This document shows positions 52,375 to 62,682 of a stretch of 64,000 bases of DNA, in pieces (the stretch's first letter is position 1; every line of letters starts with the position of its first letter). The translations under genes were made by a program, and so were the position numbers. The notes beneath the pieces are model-generated. The model was not told the origin of the DNA. It saw only the letters and a program-made list of their open reading frames with translations, and did not search any database. Source of the stretch: Fervidobacterium pennivorans (GTDB taxonomy: Bacteria; Thermotogota; Thermotogae; Thermotogales; Fervidobacteriaceae); contig NZ_CP011393.1 of NCBI RefSeq assembly GCF_001644665.1, positions 1,634,001 through 1,698,000 of the forward strand. The letters are read 5' to 3'.

Positions 52375-53571
52375 TTAGATGACCTTCCTTCCATCTATAA
52401 AAACATGCTCAACAAAATTCTCTTGCCACATGTATGGAATGTCCAGAAATTCTGAAGTTTTCCAGAGCACCAAATCTGCGGGATATCCTGGTCTCACAAT
52501 TCCAGAAGTGAAACCAAGTAAATATGCCGAATTAACCGTATAGGCGGTTAGTATTTCTTCTGGTTCCATTTTCAAAAATCTTATTGCAAGGTGCATAACA
52601 AAACTTGGCATAAAAATGGGAGAAGAGCCCGGGTTGAAATCAGAGCCAAGAGCCACTGGTATACCTGCATCGATGAGTTCTCTTGCCGGTGCAAACGGTT
52701 CTCCGAGATAAAAGCTCGTATTTGGTATTAGTGTAACGATAGTCTGGCTTTTTGCTATTTCTTGGATATCCTCTTTTGCAACTTTCAAAACATGGTCAAC
52801 ACTCACAGCATTGAGTCGAGCACCAAACTTAGCAGCCCCAACATTTTCTATTTCGTCAGCATGCAACCGAACTTTAAACCCAAGTGATTTAGCAAAATTA
52901 AAGAACTCTTCAAGCTCCTCTGGAAGGTATGCACCTTTATCGCAGAATGCATCAACAAAATCAGCAAGGTTGTTTTTCGAAATATTTTTGAGTAATTCTT
53001 TCATTTCGGCAATGTAATCTGCAACGGATTTATCTTTTGGTCTTGCGTGTAACCCGAGGAACGTAGCTATAATCTTGTTTGGAAGCGTATCTCTGAGTCG
53101 TCTTATTACTCTCAGCTGCTTCATTTCGTTTTCCTTATCTAGTCCGTAGCCGCTTTTGCATTCAATTCCGACTACACCGTGCTTTGTGAATTCTTTAATA
53201 TATCGAGCAGAAACATTGTAAAGTTCATCTTCGCTGGTTTGTTTTACTAAAGTCGAAGTATAATGTATGCCTCCGCCAGCCTGCAAAATCTCAAGGTAGG
53301 TTTTCCCACGAGCCCGCATGTAAAACTCTTTTGCGCGGGAACCAACGAAAGGGATGTGGGTATGAGCGTCAAAAAGACCGGGAGTGACGAGTCTGGCTTT
53401 TATATCAGCACTTTTATGTGGACGTATGTCTTTGATTTTACCATCTTCAATAACGATATCTTTATCAAGGTATTCTTCGACCCTTTTCATGTCTAATCCT
53501 CTTACGGGAGGTTCGAAGGTGGGGGTCAAAATTCTTTCAGCATGGATGATAAATTTTTCTGCATTGCTCAT
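52375..53571 (-). CDS. hutI: Imidazolonepropionase-like amidohydrolase
   Basis: 398 residues. HutI opens the ring of imidazolone propionate in histidine degradation. Metal and substrate motifs: FDAHTHIPFVGSR (HxH), QAGGGIHYT, ECKSGYGL, LHADE, SVDHV and LGSDFNPGSSP. Length fits HutI. No hutH, hutU or hutG is nearby; a related imidazolone or cyclic-amide hydrolase activity is possible. It overlaps rdgB by ATGA. Confidence 0.82.
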   Translation of the reverse strand: MSNAEKFIIHAERILTPTFEPPVRGLDMKRVEEYLDKDIVIEDGKIKDIRPHKSADIKARLVTPGLFDAHTHIPFVGSRAKEFYMRARGKTYLEILQAGGGIHYTSTLVKQTSEDELYNVSARYIKEFTKHGVVGIECKSGYGLDKENEMKQLRVIRRLRDTLPNKIIATFLGLHARPKDKSVADYIAEMKELLKNISKNNLADFVDAFCDKGAYLPEELEEFFNFAKSLGFKVRLHADEIENVGAAKFGARLNAVSVDHVLKVAKEDIQEIAKSQTIVTLIPNTSFYLGEPFAPARELIDAGIPVALGSDFNPGSSPIFMPSFVMHLAIRFLKMEPEEILTAYTVNSAYLLGFTSGIVRPGYPADLVLWKTSEFLDIPYMWQENFVEHVFIDGRKVI

Positions 53572-54194
53572 ATTACAATCTCCCCAACTTTCATCAGAAA
53601 TTCGAACAACTTTTTAAACGCCACGCTCCTGTGGCTTATGTGCTTTTTCACTTCTTCACCAAGCTCACCAAATGTCTTATCGTAGCCTTTTGGAATAAAT
53701 ATGGGATCATAGCCAAAACCTTTATCCCCGCGTATCTCTCGACTGATTGTTCCTTCAACATAACCTTCTACAGAAATCAAGAAATTCTTAATAGGATTGA
53801 AATACGTAGCGGCACACACAAACTTTGCGCTTCGTTCTTCGTAATTTCTCATCAACTGAAGGATGCTCTCCATCTTTTCAACATAACTTGCCCCTTCCAA
53901 ATACCTGGCACTCATAACACCGGGAAAGCCACCCAGCACGTCTATAGAAAGACCTGAATCATCGGCTATTACTGGCTGTCCTATTTCCTTTCCATATTCG
54001 AGAGCCTTGATGATGGAATTCTCAATGAATGTCTCACCGGTTTCTTCAACATCAATCTCCCAGTTCACTGTTTCAAGTTCTACAAATTCCGGGACAACGA
54101 GTTTTATCTCTTCGATTTTGTGATTGTTCTTTGATGCAATGTAGATTTTTACCTTTTCTTGATTTGCAGGTTCTGTATTGTTTAACACGTTCAC
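53568..54194 (-). CDS. rdgB: XTP/dITP pyrophosphatase (RdgB/HAM1)
   Basis: 208 residues. It removes deaminated purine nucleotides (ITP, dITP, XTP) from the pool. Motifs: [13 protein letters not shown], the active-site [36 protein letters not shown] and [10 protein letters not shown]. The GTG at 54194 follows GGGGGA and overlaps the uvrA stop as GTGA. Pairing with uvrA puts two genome-protection genes in one transcript. Confidence 0.94.
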   Translation of the reverse strand: MNVLNNTEPANQEKVKIYIASKNNHKIEEIKLVVPEFVELETVNWEIDVEETGETFIENSIIKALEYGKEIGQPVIADDSGLSIDVLGGFPGVMSARYLEGASYVEKMESILQLMRNYEERSAKFVCAATYFNPIKNFLISVEGYVEGTISREIRGDKGFGYDPIFIPKGYDKTFGELGEEVKKHISHRSVAFKKLFEFLMKVGEIVI

Positions 54195-57004
54195 GATGCT
54201 TCCCCCTCATCACAGCATAACAAATTTTGGATTGTATCTGTATTGTCATTTGAATTTGAAAGTACCATCCTTAAGTACTTTCCAGTCCATGAACTTTCAA
54301 CTTTTGCGACTTCTTCCGGCGTGCCTGTTGCAACGACGTATCCGCCTTTATCTCCACCCTCGGGTCCTAGGTCTATTATATAGTCAGCAGACTTTATAAC
54401 ATCCAAATTATGTTCGATAACAATCACGGTATTTCCTTTATCGACAAGTCTATTAAGAACTTCTATTAACTTCTTTACATCATCAAAGTGTAGTCCGACG
54501 GTTGGTTCGTCCAATATGTACAATGTTCTTCCCGTAGCTTTTTTTCTTAATTCAGAAGCAAGCTTAACTCTTTGAGCCTCTCCGCCAGAAAGCGTTGTTG
54601 CTGGCTGACCTAATTTGATGTAACCGAGTCCGACGTCTGATAGAACTTGCAACGTTTCTTTAATTGCTGGAATATTTTGGAAAAATTCAAGCGCCTCATC
54701 GACAGTCATATCTAAAACATCTGCGATATTTTTCCCTTTGTACGTGACTTCCAAAGTTTCCGAGTTGTACCTTTTACCTTTACATACCTCACATTCCACG
54801 TAGACTTCCGGCAAGAACATCATCTCAATCTTTACAACACCTTGTCCTCCACAAGCTTCACACCTTCCACCTTTAACATTAAAACTGAACCTTCCTTTAT
54901 CATAACCACGTGCTTTCGCTTCCGGAGTCATAGCGAACAACTCCCTAATTGCATCAAAAACTTTGGTGTATGTGGCAGGATTACTACGCGGTGTTCTACC
55001 AATTGGTGATTGGTCGATGGCAATGATTTTGTCGATATTTTCAAGTCCTTCTATCCTATCGTGTTCCCCAACTTCGTATCGAGTTTTGTGAAGTTTATTC
55101 GCTATAGCAGGATAAAGTGTGTCAATAATCAACGAACTTTTACCTGAACCGCTCACACCGGTAACGCATATGAAAGTTCCAAGTGGAAACTCAACAGTAA
55201 TATTCTTCAAATTGTTATGCTTTGCACCAACAATCCGTATAAACTTCCCGTTTCCTTTTCTTCGATACTTAGGTACCTCTATCTTCATTTTTCCAGAAAG
55301 ATACTTTCCCGTAAGCGATTTTTCGCATTTCAAAAGACCATCCAACGTTCCAGCATAAACAATCTGCCCGCCATTTACACCTGCTCGAGGTCCCACATCT
55401 ACCACGTAATCCGCGCTCCGTATAACCTCTTCATCGTGTTCAACGACAAGTACGGTGTTTCCCAAATCTCTCAGTTCTTTGAGCATAGATATCAACCTGT
55501 CGTTATCTCTTTGATGCAATCCGATGGTCGGTTCATCGAGCACATAGATTACGCCAGTCAGTCTTGAGCCTATTTGTGTCGCGAGCCTGATTCTTTGGGC
55601 TTCTCCTCCCGAGAGTGTGCGCACATTTCTTGAAAGGCTAAGATAACCCAATCCAACTTGTTCCAAGAAATCTAAGCGTTTCTCTATCTCGTTTAACAAC
55701 TCCTTTACAGCTTCTCTTTGCTTTTCTGAAAGTTCTGATGGCAACGCCCTAATGATTTCCAATTCTTTTGATATAGGAAGCTCTGTAAAATCGATGATGC
55801 TTAGGTCCTTTATCGTGACGCTCAAAGCTTCCTGACGTAATCTTTTGCCTTTACATGTTTGACAGGTGCGTTCCACGAAAAAGTTCGCAACTATCCATTC
55901 ACGCATTTCTTCTGAAGTGTATTCCTCGTATCGTTCCTTTACAAGGGCAACTAATCCTTCAAAATACTCAGTTCCGTATAAAAGCGCCTCTTTAACCTCT
56001 TCGGGTTGTTGCTCAAAAGGTTTGGAAGGGTCTCCACCGTATTCTCGAACAATTCTTTCGATTCTTCTAGGAAGCCATCCGTCAGCTTTATGTCCTATTC
56101 TTAAGCCTTGGGTAACGGGAATATCCTCTTCGAAAAGCGTGCGTTCATCAACTTCGAGTTTGAAACCCAATCCGTGGCAGTCAGGGCAAGCACCGTACGG
56201 TGCGTTGAACGAAAAGAACTTAGGATTTATCTCAGGCATTGAAAAACCACAGGAAAGACAGGAAAGCTTTTCCGAATAAAGGTGTTCATCGTCGTCGGTT
56301 CTTACCAAAACAAAACCATTACCCTCTTTGAGGGCAAGTTCAATGGATTGGAACAACCTATGCGTGTCGGTGTCGGACAGGTCCAACCTATCGATGACTA
56401 AATTTATCGTGTGTCTGACATTCTTATTTAATTCTGGGACCTCGTCGAGTCTATATATCTTTCCATCGACCTCAACCCTTGTGTAGCCTTTGTTGAGAAA
56501 GTTATCGAATTCGTCTTTAAATGTACCTTTCTTTTCCCGTGCGATAGGTGCGAATATGATAACACGCTTGTTTTGAAAATGCTTTTGGACGTGTATTATA
56601 ATTTCATCCACTGACATTCTTTGAAGTTCTCTGCCACAATAAGGACAGTGTGGAACACCTATCTGCGCGTACAACACGCGCAGATAGTCATAAATCTCGG
56701 TAACTGTTCCTACTGTTGACCTGGGGTTGTGAGATACGCTCTTTTGGTCAATTGCTATAGTCGGAGAAAGTCCTTCGATACTATCCACATCTGGCTTTTT
56801 TAGTTCACCTATGAACTGCCTTGCGTAAGTGGAAAGACTTTCCAAATAACGCCTTTGCCCTTCGATAAAGATTGTATCCATCGCAAGCGAGCTTTTTCCA
56901 GAACCGGACAGACCGGTGATAACAACAAGCTTGTTCTTTGGGATTTCAACGTCAATATTCTTTAAATTATGCACACGTGCACCTTTGACAATTATCCTGT
57001 CCAT
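54191..57004 (-). CDS. uvrA: Excinuclease ABC subunit A
   Basis: 937 residues, normal length. It is the damage-sensing ATPase of nucleotide excision repair. Two ABC ATPase modules: Walker [11 protein letters not shown] (N-terminal) and [10 protein letters not shown] (C-terminal), signatures LSGGEAQRI and LSGGEAQRV, and [12 protein letters not shown] / [12 protein letters not shown]. Zinc modules: [14 protein letters not shown]...CPDCHG, and the DNA-binding [14 protein letters not shown]...CEVCKGKRY. Starts 4 bp after the next upstream gene. Confidence 0.97.
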   Translation of the reverse strand: MDRIIVKGARVHNLKNIDVEIPKNKLVVITGLSGSGKSSLAMDTIFIEGQRRYLESLSTYARQFIGELKKPDVDSIEGLSPTIAIDQKSVSHNPRSTVGTVTEIYDYLRVLYAQIGVPHCPYCGRELQRMSVDEIIIHVQKHFQNKRVIIFAPIAREKKGTFKDEFDNFLNKGYTRVEVDGKIYRLDEVPELNKNVRHTINLVIDRLDLSDTDTHRLFQSIELALKEGNGFVLVRTDDDEHLYSEKLSCLSCGFSMPEINPKFFSFNAPYGACPDCHGLGFKLEVDERTLFEEDIPVTQGLRIGHKADGWLPRRIERIVREYGGDPSKPFEQQPEEVKEALLYGTEYFEGLVALVKERYEEYTSEEMREWIVANFFVERTCQTCKGKRLRQEALSVTIKDLSIIDFTELPISKELEIIRALPSELSEKQREAVKELLNEIEKRLDFLEQVGLGYLSLSRNVRTLSGGEAQRIRLATQIGSRLTGVIYVLDEPTIGLHQRDNDRLISMLKELRDLGNTVLVVEHDEEVIRSADYVVDVGPRAGVNGGQIVYAGTLDGLLKCEKSLTGKYLSGKMKIEVPKYRRKGNGKFIRIVGAKHNNLKNITVEFPLGTFICVTGVSGSGKSSLIIDTLYPAIANKLHKTRYEVGEHDRIEGLENIDKIIAIDQSPIGRTPRSNPATYTKVFDAIRELFAMTPEAKARGYDKGRFSFNVKGGRCEACGGQGVVKIEMMFLPEVYVECEVCKGKRYNSETLEVTYKGKNIADVLDMTVDEALEFFQNIPAIKETLQVLSDVGLGYIKLGQPATTLSGGEAQRVKLASELRKKATGRTLYILDEPTVGLHFDDVKKLIEVLNRLVDKGNTVIVIEHNLDVIKSADYIIDLGPEGGDKGGYVVATGTPEEVAKVESSWTGKYLRMVLSNSNDNTDTIQNLLCCDEGEAS

Positions 57005-57008
57005 TCGA

Positions 57009-57359
57009 TTAACCTCTAAACCTCCTTGAAAGCATAGACCACAACATTAATATGAATAACAACCCAAAAAAGAGTGCTTCAACACTTAGAGCAACGATTT
57101 TCCTTTGGATATCATCGATGCTTAAATAGCGATACGCTGCTACTTGGAATGGAAAGAACCAGGTAACCGCCATTACGACAAATACAACCGTGAGTACTAT
57201 AACTATAGTTCTTAGGTTGTTCCATGCGTTGTCTAACTCTTCTTGTAGATGTTGAATCCTATTGTTAATATTCCTTACATCTTCCTCGTACTTTTTCAGA
57301 TGTTCCTCCAGTTTTTCAATGGATTCAATCAACTTCTTTTCAATTTCTTCTCTCTCCAT
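57009..57359 (-). CDS. Small coiled-coil membrane protein, unknown
   Basis: 116 residues from the ATG at 57359 (GGGAGTGAGG upstream). The first 48 residues are a charged coiled coil ([27 protein letters not shown]...), followed by two membrane helices (about 52-72 and 90-110). No family recognised. It directly precedes uvrA (4-bp gap) and may simply share its transcript. A coiled-coil partner role is plausible but untested. Confidence 0.65.
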   Translation of the reverse strand: MEREEIEKKLIESIEKLEEHLKKYEEDVRNINNRIQHLQEELDNAWNNLRTIVIVLTVVFVVMAVTWFFPFQVAAYRYLSIDDIQRKIVALSVEALFFGLLFILMLWSMLSRRFRG

Positions 57360-57402
57360 GTGCCTCACTCCCTATTCAAACAGGAAAAGAAAGAGAACAA
57401 AG

Positions 57403-58749
57403 TTATCTTATCCGCAGCATATAAGTTACAACTGCGAAATATATCCAGATACCAGCAAGGTCTGCTATCGTTGTTATCAGTGGACCCGCCATAACAGCGG
57501 GGTCAATTCTCATCAATTTACCGATGAATGGTAGCATAGAACCTACAACGTTTGCAAAGACGATGATGATGAGCAAGGAAAGTGCCGCAGAGAAGTTAAC
57601 CACGATGTTGTGTGAAATCATGAAACCGCGCACAAAAAGGACAGCTCCCAATATCGAGCCAAGTACCAGTCCAACGTAAGACTCTCTAAGTAGCACTTTC
57701 CACCAGTCTTTTAGTTCAATATCGCCCAGTGCCATACTACGGATTATAAGCGTACTGCTTTGTCCACCCGTGTTTCCTCCCGCATCGGCCATTGTAGTCA
57801 TGAACGCAGCGATTATAGGAATTGTTGCGAGCACTTCTTCATATCTGTGAACTATAAATGCGTTAACGCTCTCAAGCAACAGCAGACCAACAAGCCAGGG
57901 TAATCTGTTTTTGATAAAAATCAGTGGTGACGTGTGAAAATAAGAAGTTGTCGTAACACTCATTCCTGCCATTTTGTGAATATCTTCTGTTGCTTCTTCA
58001 TCAATAACATCAACGATATCGTCTATAGTTATAATCCCAACAAGCCTCATATCGTTGTCAACCACAGGAATAGCATTTAAATCGTATTTCTTCATCAGTT
58101 CGGCGACTTCTTCTTGGTCGGTATTGGTTTTAACATAAATCGGGTCGGGCGTGTATATTTCCTCAATCAATGTGTCAGGTTCAGCGAACAGTAAATCCTC
58201 GAGTTTTACATTTCCGATAAGTGTTCTGTCTTCTTCCACTACGAAAATCGTGTAGATTGTCTCTGCGTCTTTTCCAAACTTGCGCACCTTATCAAGGGCT
58301 TGTTGAACTGTCATGGATTTTGTCACGTATATAAAATACGGCGACATCAAACGACCCGCTGAGTTTTCGGGGTAATTCAGCACTTCAAGGGTTTGTTCTC
58401 TTTCACTTTTAGGTAGGAACGAAAGCAACTTGGTAACAACATCGGCGGGTAATTCATCGAGAAGTTCAGCCCTATCGGAAGGGTCCATGTTTTTGAAAAT
58501 AGACTTGATTTCGTCATCGGTAAGCAGCTTTACTAGTTCGTATTGCTCATCAGGCTCAAGTTTGGAAAAGACCTCCGCGGCAAGCTCTTTATTCAAAAGG
58601 CGGAATACTACAGCTTTTTCTGATGTTTCGAGTTCTTCAATCATTTCGTAAATTACGTTTGGGTCTTGGTCTTCGAGTAGCATTTTCAGTGTTCGGAAAT
58701 CACCGCGCTCGATGAGTTTGCGGATGTCGATCTGGATTTTTACCTTCAT
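57403..58749 (-). CDS. mgtE: Magnesium transporter MgtE
   Basis: 448 residues from the ATG at 58749 (GGAGGG at 8 nt). The N domain (about 20-130; superhelical repeats such as LLTDDEIKSIFKNMDPSDRAELLDELP), a CBS pair (about 135-255; SPYFIYVTKSMTVQQAL, VVEEDRTLIGNVKLEDLL, VVDNDMRLVGIITIDDIVDV), a plug helix, and five membrane helices with TTMADAGGNTGGQSSTLIIRS. This is the Mg2+-gated channel of the Thermus MgtE type. Preceded by a leader of about 200 nt with palindromes that may be regulatory. Confidence 0.95.
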   Translation of the reverse strand: MKVKIQIDIRKLIERGDFRTLKMLLEDQDPNVIYEMIEELETSEKAVVFRLLNKELAAEVFSKLEPDEQYELVKLLTDDEIKSIFKNMDPSDRAELLDELPADVVTKLLSFLPKSEREQTLEVLNYPENSAGRLMSPYFIYVTKSMTVQQALDKVRKFGKDAETIYTIFVVEEDRTLIGNVKLEDLLFAEPDTLIEEIYTPDPIYVKTNTDQEEVAELMKKYDLNAIPVVDNDMRLVGIITIDDIVDVIDEEATEDIHKMAGMSVTTTSYFHTSPLIFIKNRLPWLVGLLLLESVNAFIVHRYEEVLATIPIIAAFMTTMADAGGNTGGQSSTLIIRSMALGDIELKDWWKVLLRESYVGLVLGSILGAVLFVRGFMISHNIVVNFSAALSLLIIIVFANVVGSMLPFIGKLMRIDPAVMAGPLITTIADLAGIWIYFAVVTYMLRIR

Positions 58750-58975
58750 CCTCTTTACCCTCCTTTGCAAGTAGTTTATGGTGGTTTGTCAATGGAATAA
58801 CTCGGGTATTCCACAAATAATCACCTTCCTTTCACCTGAAGAATCGTTGTACGGAAAAACCTCGAAAATTTTCGAAGTTTTCCCAAAACAGAAGAGCGAA
58901 CACTTTAAAAAAACTATGCGGGCTTTTATCGTGCATTTATTTTCTTTTGCTTTCTTGATGATTTAATTATACCAG
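58750..58975 (-). promoter_or_regulatory. mgtE promoter and structured leader
   Basis: On the minus strand an extended -10 TGGTATAAT (58974-58966) is followed by about 200 nt of leader. The leader holds a 26-bp AT-rich palindrome at 58856-58881 (AAAAC...GTTTT around TCGAAAATTTTCGA, one mismatch) followed by a T run, and a 7-bp hairpin TGGAATA/TATTCCA (58793-58813). This could be an attenuator. I see no clear M-box consensus. Confidence 0.45.
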
Positions 58976-59063
58976 AAAAAGTGACCTTCCGTGCAGGCTT
59001 GTATATGAATTTTCTGTGAAGAAAATTAGAATTCTTGGATATTTGCTCGACGAAATAAAGTGA

Positions 59064-59091
59064 GTGAAAAAATCGCATTTTATGGTATAAT
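59064..59091 (+). promoter_or_regulatory. leuS: leuS promoter
   Basis: GTGAAA (59064-59069), 16 bp, TATAAT (59086-59091) with an extended -10 TGG just before it. The leader is about 70 nt, too short for a T-box. Region 58976-59063 between the two divergent promoters contains nothing else I recognise. Confidence 0.65.
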
Positions 59092-59168
59092 GTATAAGAA
59101 ATCAAAAAAAGCGATTAGGAATACCAAAACTTAAAACACAAAAAAACTGAGCCTTGGAGGGAAAAGGT

Positions 59169-61625
59169 ATGAAGGAGTATCGTCCACAAGAGATAGAGCC
59201 AAAGTGGCAAAAGGTCTGGGAAGAGAAAAAGGTTTTTGAAACTCCTCAATATTCTGAAAAACCCAAGTATTACGCACTTGTTATGTTCCCTTATCCATCC
59301 GGAACATTGCATGTTGGTCACGTTAAGAACTACACAATAGGCGACATCGTTGCAAGGTACAAAAGAATGCAGGGATACAACGTATTACATCCATTTGGTT
59401 ACGACGCTTTCGGATTGCCTGCAGAAAACGCAGCAATCGCCCATAAGATACATCCAAAGAAATGGACTATGGATAACATAAACACTATTCGTGGACAAAT
59501 AAAGAAGATGGGGATTAGCTACGATTGGAACAGGGAAGTTATTACGTGCAATGAAGATTATTATAAATGGACACAGTGGATATTCTTAAAACTCTACGAA
59601 GCAGGTTTGGCATACAAAAAGCCTGGAGCTGTAAATTGGTGCCCGAGTTGTCAGACAGTTTTGGCTAACGAACAGGTGAAAGATGGAAAATGTGAAAGGT
59701 GTGGTACAACTGTCACTATGAAACATCTTGAACAATGGTATTTCAAAATCACAGATTACGCAGAGAAATTGCTCGAAGGGCTCGACAGACTTCCTGGTTG
59801 GCCAGAACATGTCAAAACAATGCAAAGAAACTGGATTGGAAAGAGCACAGGTGCCGAAGTTGATTTTCCAGTCGAAGGTCTTGACAAGAAAATCAGAATC
59901 TTCACAACAAGGCCAGACACTATCTACGGTGTGACATTCATGGCAATTGCACCTGAATCTCCACTGGTGCTCGAACTTGTAACTGATGAGAAGAGGAAAG
60001 AAGTTGAAGAATTCTTAGCGAGAGTTGCTCTTGAAGATAGGTTCAAGAGAACGAGTTTGGAAGCGAAGAAAGAAGGTGTCTTCCTTGGCAGATATGCAAT
60101 CAACCCGTTGACTGGTGAAAGAATACCGATTTATGTTGCCAACTACATACTCTATGAATACGGAACTGGCGCAATAATGGCTGTTCCAGCTCACGACAAA
60201 CGAGATTTTGACTTTGCGAAAGCATATGGATTACCGATAAAACAGGTCATCAAACCCAAAGAAGGTGACTGGAATATAGAAGAAGCACCTTACGAAGACG
60301 AAGGTGTAATGATTAACAGCGGTCCGTTTGACGGTTTGGACAGTAAGAAAGGCATTGAAGAAGTCATAAAATATATAGAGGAGAAAGGCTATGGAAAACG
60401 AAGTGTCCAATACAAACTCAGAGATTGGCTTATCTCAAGACAGCGCTATTGGGGAGCTCCAATTCCAATAATCTATTGTGACAAATGTGGTATCGTGCCT
60501 GTTCCGGAAAAAAATTTGCCGGTCAAACTGCCGGAAAACGTTGAATTCTTACCAACAGGTCAATCACCATTGACCTTAAGCGAAGAATTTAAACACACAA
60601 CATGTCCAAAATGTGGTGGTCCGGCCCACAGAGAAGTAGAGACAATGGATACATTTGTCGATAGTTCTTGGTACTTCTTAAGATACGTGAACCCAAAATT
60701 GGAAGATAAACCCTTTGATACTAGCGATGTAAATTACTGGTTACCGGTAGATCAATACATAGGTGGAGTTGAGCACGCTGTTTTACACTTGCTCTATTCG
60801 AGATTCATCACAAAAGTCTTACACGACCTTGGTTATGTTGGTTTCGACGAGCCATTCCAGAATCTCTTCACCCAAGGTATGATTTACAAAGATGGTTGGA
60901 AGATGAGCAAATCCAAAGGTAACGTTGTCTCCCCAGATGATATGATAGAAAAATACGGTGCCGATACATTGAGAATGTACATACTTTTCATGGCACCCCC
61001 AGAAAAAGATGCTGAATGGAGCGATGCAGGAATAGAGGGTGTGAATCGATTTGTTAAAAGGCTTTGGAACAACTACTACAAAATGCTTGATATCATAAAC
61101 TCACAAGATGGTGAAGAAAGTGAATTTGGAAAAGAAGAAAAAGCGCTCAGAAGAAAATTGCATGCGATGATTAAGAAAATAAAAGAAGACATTGAAGGTG
61201 GCTTTAAGTTCAACACTGCAATCGCTGGACTGATGGAATTTAACAACCAACTTTCCGATTACCTTGAAACAGTCCAGAAACCAAACAAAAAATTGTTGAG
61301 AGAGATAGCAGAAAAAATAGCGCTTATAATTTCACCATTTGCACCACACATGGCAGAAGAAATGTGGCATGACTTAGGAAAAGAAACATTAATTGTTGAA
61401 GAACGCTGGCCAGATTACGATGAAGAAGCACTTAAGGAAGAAGAGATAACAATAGTCGTCCAGGTTAACGGTAAAGTGAGAGGTAGAATCACTGTTCCGG
61501 CAGACTCTTCGGAAGACCAAATAAAAGAAAAGGCTGTTGAAAATGTTAAGAAGTTGGTAGAGGGAAAACAGATAGTCAACATCTTCTATGTGCCTGGAAA
61601 ACTGGTGAATATCGTTGTTAAATAA
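59169..61625 (+). CDS. leuS: Leucyl-tRNA synthetase
   Basis: 818 residues from the ATG at 59169 (GGAGGG at 7 nt). It charges tRNA-Leu. HIGH-type motif PYPSGTLHVGHVKNY, KMSKS loop KMSKSKGNVVSPD, CP1 editing domain with FTTRPDTIYGVTF and zinc-type Cys pairs (CPSCQTV...CERCG; CDKCG...CPKCG). C-terminal VQVNGKVRGRITVP is the bacterial LeuS tail. First gene of a plus-strand run continuing into the SurA-like gene. Confidence 0.97.
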   Translation: MKEYRPQEIEPKWQKVWEEKKVFETPQYSEKPKYYALVMFPYPSGTLHVGHVKNYTIGDIVARYKRMQGYNVLHPFGYDAFGLPAENAAIAHKIHPKKWTMDNINTIRGQIKKMGISYDWNREVITCNEDYYKWTQWIFLKLYEAGLAYKKPGAVNWCPSCQTVLANEQVKDGKCERCGTTVTMKHLEQWYFKITDYAEKLLEGLDRLPGWPEHVKTMQRNWIGKSTGAEVDFPVEGLDKKIRIFTTRPDTIYGVTFMAIAPESPLVLELVTDEKRKEVEEFLARVALEDRFKRTSLEAKKEGVFLGRYAINPLTGERIPIYVANYILYEYGTGAIMAVPAHDKRDFDFAKAYGLPIKQVIKPKEGDWNIEEAPYEDEGVMINSGPFDGLDSKKGIEEVIKYIEEKGYGKRSVQYKLRDWLISRQRYWGAPIPIIYCDKCGIVPVPEKNLPVKLPENVEFLPTGQSPLTLSEEFKHTTCPKCGGPAHREVETMDTFVDSSWYFLRYVNPKLEDKPFDTSDVNYWLPVDQYIGGVEHAVLHLLYSRFITKVLHDLGYVGFDEPFQNLFTQGMIYKDGWKMSKSKGNVVSPDDMIEKYGADTLRMYILFMAPPEKDAEWSDAGIEGVNRFVKRLWNNYYKMLDIINSQDGEESEFGKEEKALRRKLHAMIKKIKEDIEGGFKFNTAIAGLMEFNNQLSDYLETVQKPNKKLLREIAEKIALIISPFAPHMAEEMWHDLGKETLIVEERWPDYDEEALKEEEITIVVQVNGKVRGRITVPADSSEDQIKEKAVENVKKLVEGKQIVNIFYVPGKLVNIVVK

Positions 61626-61659
61626 TTCTAATACCATAAAAATATCGGGGGGAGTTAGG

Positions 61660-62646
61660 ATGAAGAAACTAACAGTGTTTTTGGTATTGTTCATCAGTTT
61701 ACTTACGTTCGCTCAGCAAGACATTGTTGCTGTTGTTAATGGAAGAAACGTCACCATGGACGAATGGAACAGGGAGGCGAATGTTCAGAAATTGCTCTTA
61801 GATATTCAAAACTCAAACCAAACGTTTTACAAGGTTTTAACAACTTCTACAGAGGGAGCTATTTTGATAGAAAAATACAAATTGGAAGTCCTGGACCAAC
61901 TTGTCCGCAAGGTCTTATTTATCCAGTTTGCTGAGAAACTTGGGGTTGCACCTGATGATAAGACTGTTAAAGAAGATGTTGATAACGAAATAAAGAAAAT
62001 GCTTACTGAACTCAAGATGACCGAACAACAATTAGACGAATACTTGGTACAGCTCGGAATGGGCAAGCTCGAAGATTACAGGCAAAAACTCTATTTCCAA
62101 CGAAAATATTCACTATCACTTGCTAACGCTTACACTTACTATCTTAAAAACCTCGCGGTTACAGATGAAGAGATAAAGTCTTACTACGAAAAAAACAAGG
62201 ACAAATACACAGTTCCGGCTCAATATGATTTACTTGTTTTCAAAACGAACGACAAATCGACAGCGGATACGTTAAGATTAGATGTTGTGAAAGGTCTTTC
62301 GAACGACGAAATATTGAAAAAATACAACCTGTCCCCTGTTGTCAACGGATATGTTAACATTAACGACACATCGAAAATTCCACAATCACTCTGGATATTT
62401 ATCACCAGTGCTGTTAAAGGTACTACGTTACCAGTCCAGCAAGTGGGGAACGAATACTACGTTGTGAAGGTAAGAGACATAAAAGTTGGTAGCACGAAAA
62501 CTCTTAGTGAAGTTAGTGAGGAAATAAAAAACACCTTGATTGCATCAAAGCAAGAGGAAGCATCGAAAAAACTTTTGGAGGATTTCGAAAAATTTAGAAA
62601 AGATTCGAAGATAGAAATAAGGTACAAAAGTCCTATTGTGAAATGA
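61660..62646 (+). CDS. SurA/PrsA-like periplasmic chaperone
   Basis: 328 residues from the ATG at 61660 (GGGGGGAG upstream). Signal peptide about 1-18 (LTVFLVLFISLLTFA). A SurA-type N-terminal chaperone domain (VVNGRNVTMDEWNRE at about 23-37, QLVRKVLFIQFAEKLGV) and a following helical arm (SLANAYTYYLKNLAVTDEEIKSYYEKNKDKYTVPAQYDLLVF is its span, about 145-190). A degenerate parvulin-like fold may follow, but the usual PPIase residues are not obvious. Likely a folding helper for exported or outer-membrane proteins, in line with the barrel proteins in the window. Confidence 0.78.
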   Translation: MKKLTVFLVLFISLLTFAQQDIVAVVNGRNVTMDEWNREANVQKLLLDIQNSNQTFYKVLTTSTEGAILIEKYKLEVLDQLVRKVLFIQFAEKLGVAPDDKTVKEDVDNEIKKMLTELKMTEQQLDEYLVQLGMGKLEDYRQKLYFQRKYSLSLANAYTYYLKNLAVTDEEIKSYYEKNKDKYTVPAQYDLLVFKTNDKSTADTLRLDVVKGLSNDEILKKYNLSPVVNGYVNINDTSKIPQSLWIFITSAVKGTTLPVQQVGNEYYVVKVRDIKVGSTKTLSEVSEEIKNTLIASKQEEASKKLLEDFEKFRKDSKIEIRYKSPIVK

Positions 62647-62682
62647 AAAAAGCTTTTGTTGTAACGAAGTTAGGTGTAAAGC

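Noticed and set aside
58750..58975. M-box (ykoK) Mg2+ riboswitch before mgtE
   Set aside because: Leader length would fit, but I could not match the conserved M-box core.
59092..59168. T-box leader for leuS
   Set aside because: The leader is only about 70 nt and shows no T-box motif or terminator.
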